Shown piece after piece: positions 58,972 to 64,000 of a stretch of DNA of 64,000 bases (the stretch's first letter is position 1; each line of letters opens with the position of its first letter). The notes under the pieces are model-generated. The model was given only the letters and a program-made list of their open reading frames with translations, had not been told where the DNA came from and searched no databases. This stretch comes from Catellatospora vulcania. GTDB lineage: Bacteria > Actinomycetota > Actinomycetes > Mycobacteriales > Micromonosporaceae. Location: contig NZ_ML769306.1 in NCBI RefSeq assembly GCF_009720385.1, forward strand, positions 233,082 to 297,081, in the 5' to 3' direction. A program made the position numbers and the translations under genes.

Positions 58972-60648
58972 TCAGGCCGCCGGTGGCAGCGTGATCCGCA
59001 GGAACTGGGTGTCGCCGCCGCCGACGACCCACAGCGTGCCGCCCGCCCCGGGCTCGACCGCGGACAGCTGCCCGTACGCGCCGACCAGCACCGCCTTCAC
59101 CTCGGCGAGGTCGTCGCCGTCGAGCACCGCCCGGTAGAGCCGCGAGCTGCCCGTACAGGCGAGAAAGACGACGTCGCGCACGAACGCCATACCGCCGCAG
59201 GCGCCCTCGGCGGCGGAGAACGTGTAACGGGGCGCGACGAAGCCGGGGGTCTCACAGCCGGCCCCGGACTTCGACTCGGTGCCCTCGCACGCGGGCCAAC
59301 CGTAGTTGCCGCCCTTGACGATCAGGTTCGTCTCGTCGGTGAGCCCGTCGCCGGACTCGTGCACCCACAGCCTGCCCCGCGCGTCAAAGGCCAGGCCCTG
59401 CGGGTTGCGGTGGCCGAGGCTCCAGATGTACCCGCCGAACGGGTTCCCGGACGGGACCGTGCCGTCCGGATTGAACCGCAGCACCTTGCCGGCGAGGCTG
59501 CGCTGGTCCTGCGCCAGCCGCGGGTTCCCGGCGTCGCCGAGGGCGGCGTACAGCTTGCCGTCGCGGCCGAAGCGCAGCCGGCCGCCATTGTGGACCTTCC
59601 CGCGCGGAATGCCGACGACCAGCGACTGCATGGACCCGCCGTCCAGCTCGTCGCCGCGCAGGCGCAGCCGCACGACGCGGTTGTCCGTCGCCGTCGTGTA
59701 GAGCACGTAGATCCAGCGGTCCTTGGCGAACGAGGACGCCACCGCGACACTCAGCAGGCCCCCGTCACCGCCTACCGCCCCACCGGGCACCACACCCAGC
59801 GGCGTGACCTGACCGGAACGCGGATCCAGCCGCACGATCTCGTGCGTGTCGCGCCGCCCGTAGAGCACCGAACCGTCGGGCAGCGAGGCCAGCCCCAGGA
59901 CGACACCGGTGTCCTTGGCGACCGGGGTGATCGTGCACAGCAGCGTGCAGGCCGAGCCCGCGGTGACGTCGACCCCCGCGCTGCGCGAGGAGGCGTTGCC
60001 CTGGCCGTCCAGGGCGCTGACCTGGTAACGGTGCCCGGCGGAGGCGGGCACACCCAGGTCGATGAACGTGTACTCCGTGCCACCCGTGCCCGCCACGGTG
60101 CCGACCTTCGCCCCGTCCCGGAACACGTCGTACGCGGCGACCCCGACGTCGTCGGTGGCCGCCTGCCACGTCATGGTGACCGTCGTGCCGTCGGCGGTGG
60201 CTTTGACCTCGCCCGGCGTGCTGGGCGCCTTGGCATCCGCGCCGCACGGCGGCGGCGTCACCGAGAGCGGCGCGCCGGCCGCCGACACGTTGCCGGCTTC
60301 GTCGCGGGCCTTGACCTGAACGCTCCAGGTGCCGGCGGGCACGTCCGTGATCACCACGGACCGCGTGCCGCCGCCGACGCTGGTGACGACCCGGCCGTCG
60401 CGATGCACCTCGTACCCGGTCACCGCACGGTCGTCGGTGGACCCTGACCAGCTCAGCGAGATCGCCTTGCAGGTCGTCTCGCCGAGGCTGACCTCGCCCG
60501 GCGCCGACGGCGGCGCAACGTCCGGCGGCGGCTCCGGCCACCGCACCACCAGCACGGCCAGACCCGCGACCGCGATCAACAACAGGCCGCTGATCAGCCG
60601 GGAGCCGCCGGATGCCGACTCGACCGGCGACGGAGCGACGGGTGTCAT
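58972..60648 (-). CDS. Membrane-anchored PQQ-type sugar dehydrogenase (Gdh-B-like propeller) with two FnIII domains
   Basis: 558 aa. One N-terminal transmembrane helix (about 18-35), two FnIII modules (about 45-135 and 140-225: AITLSWSGSTDDRAVTGYEV-like, TMTWQAATDDVGVAAYDVFR), then a six-bladed propeller like soluble PQQ glucose dehydrogenase: VLGLASLPDGSVLYGRRDTH, HNGGRLRFGRDGKLYAALGD, GYIWSLGHRNPQGLAFDARG, NLIVKGGNYGWPACEGTESK and GLTDETNL. Oxidises sugars or aldehydes outside the membrane, if PQQ is available. No PQQ synthesis genes are in the window. Confidence 0.82.
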   Translation of the reverse strand: MTPVAPSPVESASGGSRLISGLLLIAVAGLAVLVVRWPEPPPDVAPPSAPGEVSLGETTCKAISLSWSGSTDDRAVTGYEVHRDGRVVTSVGGGTRSVVITDVPAGTWSVQVKARDEAGNVSAAGAPLSVTPPPCGADAKAPSTPGEVKATADGTTVTMTWQAATDDVGVAAYDVFRDGAKVGTVAGTGGTEYTFIDLGVPASAGHRYQVSALDGQGNASSRSAGVDVTAGSACTLLCTITPVAKDTGVVLGLASLPDGSVLYGRRDTHEIVRLDPRSGQVTPLGVVPGGAVGGDGGLLSVAVASSFAKDRWIYVLYTTATDNRVVRLRLRGDELDGGSMQSLVVGIPRGKVHNGGRLRFGRDGKLYAALGDAGNPRLAQDQRSLAGKVLRFNPDGTVPSGNPFGGYIWSLGHRNPQGLAFDARGRLWVHESGDGLTDETNLIVKGGNYGWPACEGTESKSGAGCETPGFVAPRYTFSAAEGACGGMAFVRDVVFLACTGSSRLYRAVLDGDDLAEVKAVLVGAYGQLSAVEPGAGGTLWVVGGGDTQFLRITLPPAA

Positions 60649-60706
60649 TGCCGGAATGTACTAGCCCGAAACTCCCGGCACCAGACCTCGCTCCGCCGCG
60701 CCCTCG

Positions 60707-61186
60707 CTAGACCCAGAACGAGTCGTGCTCGACGAAGAACGCGGCGCGCTCCGCGTCGGTCATCGAGGCGAGGTTCGGCAGACCCTCGAAATAACCCTCC
60801 CGTGGCGCGCCCGGCGCGAAATGCAGCAGCATCGACGCGGGCTCCCCGGACTCGTTGCGGTACCCGTGGATGCCGCCCGGCGGCACGTACACGTGGTCAC
60901 CGGGCACGGCGTCCAGCCAGCGGACCCCGTCGTAGATCCGCATGGTGCCCGAAAGGATGAAGAACGACTCCGAGATCGACCGGTGGAAGTGCGGCTCGGG
61001 GCCGCTCGGCTCCGGGCCGATCTCCCAGCGGTACAGGCCGAACAGGCCGTTCGTGGATGCGCCGGTCGACAGGTAGTGCACCGTGTTACCGCTGCTGTAC
61101 GTCAGCTCGGGCGGGCTGCCGACCGGCCGGAACACCGCGCTGACCTCACCATGGTCAGCCGTATAGACCGCAGGCGGATACGACAT
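60707..61186 (-). CDS. Cupin-domain protein
   Basis: 159 aa. Cupin motif 1 GPEPHFHRSISESFFILSGT and motif 2 GDHVYVPPGGIHGYRNES supply the HxH, E and H metal ligands. Single-domain cupins act as dioxygenases, isomerases or storage-like proteins; substrate unknown. It is divergent from the DNA ligase gene (138 bp between starts). Confidence 0.85.
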   Translation of the reverse strand: MSYPPAVYTADHGEVSAVFRPVGSPPELTYSSGNTVHYLSTGASTNGLFGLYRWEIGPEPSGPEPHFHRSISESFFILSGTMRIYDGVRWLDAVPGDHVYVPPGGIHGYRNESGEPASMLLHFAPGAPREGYFEGLPNLASMTDAERAAFFVEHDSFWV

Positions 61187-61324
61187 ACCTCGACCGTAGA
61201 CCAGCCCGTGTCAGACACGTCCGGGAATCCACGAACGCGGCCCGGCATGATCGGCGGGTGTCGCACCGGGCCACTATCCTTCGCGTACCGCCTGGCCCGC
61301 AGGCTGGACGAAGGAGCTCGCACC

Positions 61325-63484
61325 ATGCCTGACGACCTCGCCGAACGCACCGCGGTCGCCCCGATCGTCGACCCCGCCCACGCCCAGGCACACCCCACCC
61401 GGGACGGGTACCTGCAGGCAGTCGCCCAGGCCCGGCGCGCGGCCGCCGCGTACTACGCCGGGGAGCAGGCCCTGCTCGACGACGCCGAGTACGACGCGCT
61501 CTACGCCCGGATCGTGGCCAGCGAACGAGAGCACCCGCAGTGGCGGGCCGCCGACTCCCCCACCGCGGTCGTCGGGACGGCCAGCGGCGACGTCGAGCAC
61601 AGCTCACCCATGCTCAGCATCGGCAACGTCTTCAACAGCGAAGGGCTGCGCGACTGGGCGGCCAAGCTCGAAAAGACCCTCGGCCGGCCGGTGACCCGCT
61701 ACACCGTCGAACCGAAGATCGACGGTCTCGCCATCGCCGTGCGGTACACCGAGGGCAGGCTCGCGCTGATCGCCACCCGCGGCAGTGGCCACACCGGCGA
61801 GGACGTCACCAGCCAGGCCCGGCTCGTCGCCGGGCTGCCCGCGCGGCTGCCCGCACCGGTGACCATCGAGATCCGCGGCGAGGTGTACATGACCGACGCC
61901 GACTTCGCCAAGGGCTGCGACCTGCGGCTGGCCCACGGTGAGCCGGTGTTCGCCAACCCGCGCTCGGCGGCCGCCGGATCGCTGCGGGCACAGCGGGTCT
62001 ACGACGTGCCACTGTCGTTCATGGCCTACGCCGCGTACGGCGTACCCGCCGAACACGCCCACAGCCACTCCGCGACGATCGAACACCTGGGCACCCTCGG
62101 CATCGCCACGACCGCGCAGTCGTCCGCCGCGCTGACCGTGTGCGCCGACATCGAAGAGGTCACCGCCGCCGTCGCCGCGCTCGGGGCACGCCGGGGCGAC
62201 CTCGGCTTCGGCATCGACGGCGTCGTCGTCAAGGCCGACCTCACCGCCGACCAGGAGCAGGCCGGATACTCGACCAGGGCCCCGCGCTGGGGCATCGCCT
62301 ACAAGTTCCCCGCCGACACCCGCACCACCAAGCTGCTGCGCATCGACGTCCAGGTAGGACGCACCGGCGTGATCACCCCCGTCGCCGTCCTCGAACCGGT
62401 CCAGGTCGGCGGCGTCGTGGTCACCTCCGCGACCCTGCACAACTTCGCCGACCTGCAGCGGCGCGACGTACGCCCCGGCGACACCGTGCACATCCGCCGC
62501 GCCGGCGACGTGATCCCGGAGATCACCGGGGCGGTGCACGATGCCCGGCCCGCCGACTCGGCGGCGTACACCCCGCCGGACCAGTGCCCGCGGTGCGCCG
62601 GCGACATCGACCGCAGCAACCAGCGGTGGCGCTGCGCCCGCGGCCGCGCCTGCGGCGAAAAGGCCACGCTGCTGTACTACACCAGCCGCGACGCGATGGA
62701 CATCGAAGGCCTCGGCGAGAAGATCCTCGACGCGCTGCTCGCCGCCGGCCACATCACCGACGCCGCGGATCTCTACGGCCTCGACGTGCCGACCCTGGCG
62801 GCACTGGACCGGCTCGGGACCGTGTCGGCCACGAACCTGGTCAACAGCATCGCCGCGACCAGGACCCGGCCGCTGTCGCGGGTGCTGACCGGCCTGGGCA
62901 TCCGGATGACCGGCCGCACGCTGTCGCGGCGCATCGCCCGCCATTTCGGCACGATGGACGCCATCCTCGCCGCCACACCGGCCGAGTGGGAGCAGGTCGA
63001 CGGCATCGGCGGCGAACGGGCCGCGGTGATCAGCGCCGAATTGGTCGAGGTCGCGCCCCTGATCGCCAAGCTCGCCGCGCACGGCGTCAACATGACCGAG
63101 CCCACCGGCCCGGCCGCCGCAGCCGCCGCAGCCGCCGCAGCCGCCGACACCGACGCGCCCGCAGGCGCCGCACTGCCGCTGCGCCGCCCGGACGGGTCAC
63201 CGATGACCGTCGTGGTCACCGGTTCCGTGCCCGGCCTGACCCGCAACCAGGGCAACGAGGCCGTCGAGGAGCTCGGCGGCAAGTCGTCGGGCTCGGTGTC
63301 GCCGAAGACCGACTTCGTCGTCGTCGGCGAGGGCGCCGGGTCCAAGGCCACCAAGGCCGCCGACCTCGGCCTGCCGGTGCTGGACGCCGACAAGTTCGCG
63401 CAGCTGCTCACCGCACACCGCGCCGGCGACCACCCCACGGCCGTCGCAATCCTCGACACCGTCCTGCCCCGCACGGCCGGGTAA
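61325..63484 (+). CDS. ligA: NAD-dependent DNA ligase (divergent LigA)
   Basis: 719 aa from ATG at 61325, GAAGGAG upstream and a TATCCT -10-like box at 61275-61280. N-terminal AYYAGEQALLDDAEYDALYA (domain Ia), adenylation motif VEPKIDGLAIAVRY with the lysine nucleophile, zinc finger CPRCAGDIDRSNQRWRCARG, helix-hairpin-helix section, and a C-terminal BRCT domain (MTVVVTGSVPGLTRNQGNEA). Several usual motifs are altered (SMLSIGNVFNS, NPRSAAAGSLRAQRVYDVPL), so this may be a second, paralogous ligase rather than the essential one. The linker before the BRCT holds an Ala run encoded by GCCGCC repeats. Confidence 0.88.
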   Translation: MPDDLAERTAVAPIVDPAHAQAHPTRDGYLQAVAQARRAAAAYYAGEQALLDDAEYDALYARIVASEREHPQWRAADSPTAVVGTASGDVEHSSPMLSIGNVFNSEGLRDWAAKLEKTLGRPVTRYTVEPKIDGLAIAVRYTEGRLALIATRGSGHTGEDVTSQARLVAGLPARLPAPVTIEIRGEVYMTDADFAKGCDLRLAHGEPVFANPRSAAAGSLRAQRVYDVPLSFMAYAAYGVPAEHAHSHSATIEHLGTLGIATTAQSSAALTVCADIEEVTAAVAALGARRGDLGFGIDGVVVKADLTADQEQAGYSTRAPRWGIAYKFPADTRTTKLLRIDVQVGRTGVITPVAVLEPVQVGGVVVTSATLHNFADLQRRDVRPGDTVHIRRAGDVIPEITGAVHDARPADSAAYTPPDQCPRCAGDIDRSNQRWRCARGRACGEKATLLYYTSRDAMDIEGLGEKILDALLAAGHITDAADLYGLDVPTLAALDRLGTVSATNLVNSIAATRTRPLSRVLTGLGIRMTGRTLSRRIARHFGTMDAILAATPAEWEQVDGIGGERAAVISAELVEVAPLIAKLAAHGVNMTEPTGPAAAAAAAAAAADTDAPAGAALPLRRPDGSPMTVVVTGSVPGLTRNQGNEAVEELGGKSSGSVSPKTDFVVVGEGAGSKATKAADLGLPVLDADKFAQLLTAHRAGDHPTAVAILDTVLPRTAG
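63113..63145 (+). repeat. GCC/GCA triplet microsatellite in ligA linker
   Basis: Three to four copies of the nine-base unit GCCGCCGCA encode a run of about eleven alanines between the helix-hairpin-helix and BRCT domains. Slippage would change the linker by multiples of three residues. Confidence 0.75.
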
Positions 63485-63493
63485 CTCATGTCT

Positions 63494-63575
63494 GCATCCG
63501 ATGATCGCTGTTTCGTGTCAGAACCTCGGCTCTGACCGCAGTTTCTGACACGAAACAGCGATCATCACCGGATGC
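63494..63575. repeat. Long inverted repeat between ligA and rRNA terminators
   Basis: Left arm 63494-63523 and right arm 63543-63575 are complementary: 23 bp perfect (63501-63523 with 63543-63565), a 3-nt bulge, then 7 bp (63494-63500 with 63569-63575). Loop 19 nt. It could terminate ligA transcription, but length and sequence (contains TTTCGTGTCAGAA) also fit a dispersed palindromic element. Confidence 0.75.
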
Positions 63576-63588
63576 GCTTTCGGGCACG

Positions 63589-63613
63589 AAAAAGGGGCCC
63601 CGTTATGGGGCCC
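63589..63613 (-). terminator. Intrinsic terminator of the rRNA operon (distal)
   Basis: On the minus strand GGGCCCC, loop ATAAC, GGGGCCC is followed by TTTTT (63589-63593), a textbook Rho-independent terminator, placed about 75 bp after 5S. Confidence 0.8.
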
Positions 63614-63644
63614 GAATAGGATCCGGAGTGGTCCGGATACGCGT

Positions 63645-63674
63645 CAAGGCCCACCCCGTGAGGGGTGGGCCTTG
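63645..63674 (-). terminator. Hairpin terminator directly downstream of 5S rRNA
   Basis: CAAGGCCCACCCC (63645-63657) and its complement (63662-63674) with a GTGA tetraloop form a 13-bp perfect stem about 14 bp downstream of the 5S 3' end. With the distal terminator it forms a double stop. Confidence 0.8.
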
Positions 63675-63688
63675 AGCTGCGATGTTTG

Positions 63689-63806
63689 TCCGGCGGCGTC
63701 CTACTCTCCCACAACGTCCCCGTTGCAGTACCATCGGCGCTGGAGGGCTTAGCTTCCGGGTTCGGAATGTTACCGGGCGTTTCCCCTCCGCCATGGCCGC
63801 CGTAAC
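63689..63806 (-). rRNA. 5S ribosomal RNA
   Basis: The reverse complement begins near GTTACGGCGGCCATGGCGGA, contains the conserved CATTCCGAACCCGGAAGCTA and GATGGTACTGCA segments, and ends GGACGCCGCCGGAC, pairing with the 5' end (helix I). Length about 118 nt. Ends are estimated to within a few bases. Confidence 0.93.
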
Positions 63807-63907
63807 TCTATCAACATGTCAACCCGCGCCAGCCTCGGCTGGGGGTTGCGTGTCGTGATGTGCATGGTGGACGCGATACAACTCTGCAGGATCTTTGTGT
63901 TGTTTAG

Positions 63908-64000
63908 GTAAGTCCTCGGCCTATTAGTACCAGTCGACTGAACACATTACTGTGCTTACATCTCTGGCCTATCAACCCGGTGGTCTAGCCGGGGGCCTTA
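63908..64000 (-). rRNA. 23S ribosomal RNA, 3' end only
   Basis: The reverse complement reads CACCGGGTTGATAGGCCAGA ... GACTGGTACTAATAGGCCGA GGACTTACC: the universal 3' end of 23S rRNA. The gene continues beyond the window. The 3' end is placed by similarity and may be off by several bases. About 100 bp of spacer separate it from 5S. Confidence 0.95.

Noticed and set aside
63807..63907. tRNA in the rRNA spacer
   Set aside because: No cloverleaf or TpsiC motif seen in the 23S-5S spacer, and no tRNA elsewhere in the window.

Overview
The window is about 70+% GC chromosomal DNA from a filamentous actinomycete. The best guess is Micromonosporaceae (Catellatospora, Actinoplanes or Micromonospora-like): GTG and TTG starts are common, many proteins are secreted with Ala-rich signal peptides, there are three large ATPase/TPR regulators, a GlnR orthologue, DUF1876, DUF5709, LtrA, and actinobacterial 5S and 23S rRNA sequence. 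The window ends inside an rRNA operon on the minus strand (23S 3' end, spacer, 5S, terminators). There is no CRISPR, phage block, tRNA or intact IS element; it reads as accessory chromosome bordering an rRNA operon.

1-12.7 kb: a partial SMP-30-type lactonase gene, then a PEP-mutase-family gene translationally coupled to a carboxymuconolactone decarboxylase-family gene, divergent from a MocR/PdxR-type regulator. Next come a small exported protein, a Cu/Zn-SOD-like protein, a giant LuxR-type ATPase regulator, a secreted streptogrisin-like protease with two FnIII repeats and a P-domain, a glutaminase, a broken molbindin remnant, and a beta-lactamase-fold lipoprotein that has lost its SxxK catalytic motif. 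12.8-20.3 kb: LtrA, a SNF2-type helicase, an extra 54-aa membrane peptide, a calcineurin-like phosphatase preceded by a probable diacylglycerol-kinase remnant and a signal-peptide-only ORF, a secreted GH43-like enzyme, a membrane protein and a secreted protein of unknown function.

20.4-32.9 kb: a MalT-like ATPase with a C-terminal SARP/BTAD module preceded by 11-bp-spaced heptamer repeats; a CAP lipoprotein; a transmembrane Ser/Thr kinase with two extracellular FnIII domains; a large secreted PD40/DUF11/DNRLRE protein; and a compact partner-switching cassette (two STAS proteins, a HATPase, a PAS-PP2C phosphatase, a small HTH protein). A decayed SigE-family sigma factor gene and a secreted amidase follow. 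33-39.3 kb: glnR, an SDR/flavin reductase operon divergent from a MarR gene with twin operators, DUF1876, and a coupled flavoprotein/lipase-maturation-factor pair.

39.5-54 kb: a SARP-ATPase regulator followed by three TCCACGC repeats with exact 11-bp spacing and an aromatic-ring FAD hydroxylase; the carbon genes pgi-gnd; DUF5709; an operon for an MddA-like S-methyltransferase and an alpha/beta-hydrolase-glycosyltransferase fusion, divergent from a TetR gene with two operators; and a secreted ricin-lectin/beta-helix protein with a promoter and LacI-type operator. 54-64 kb: a ribbon-helix-helix/GPP34 operon, a small lipoprotein, GNAT, pentapeptide-DinB, a geranylgeranyl-reductase-like flavoprotein starting inside a 25-bp palindrome, a substrate-binding-protein/cupin chimera, a secreted PQQ-type sugar dehydrogenase, a cupin, a divergent NAD-dependent DNA ligase, a long inverted repeat, and the rRNA terminators and genes.

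The common thread is regulation and secretion: several divergent regulator/target pairs with visible operators, three STAND-like regulators, and a partner-switching module, next to secreted hydrolases and binding proteins. All functions come from reading motifs by eye; no database search was run.
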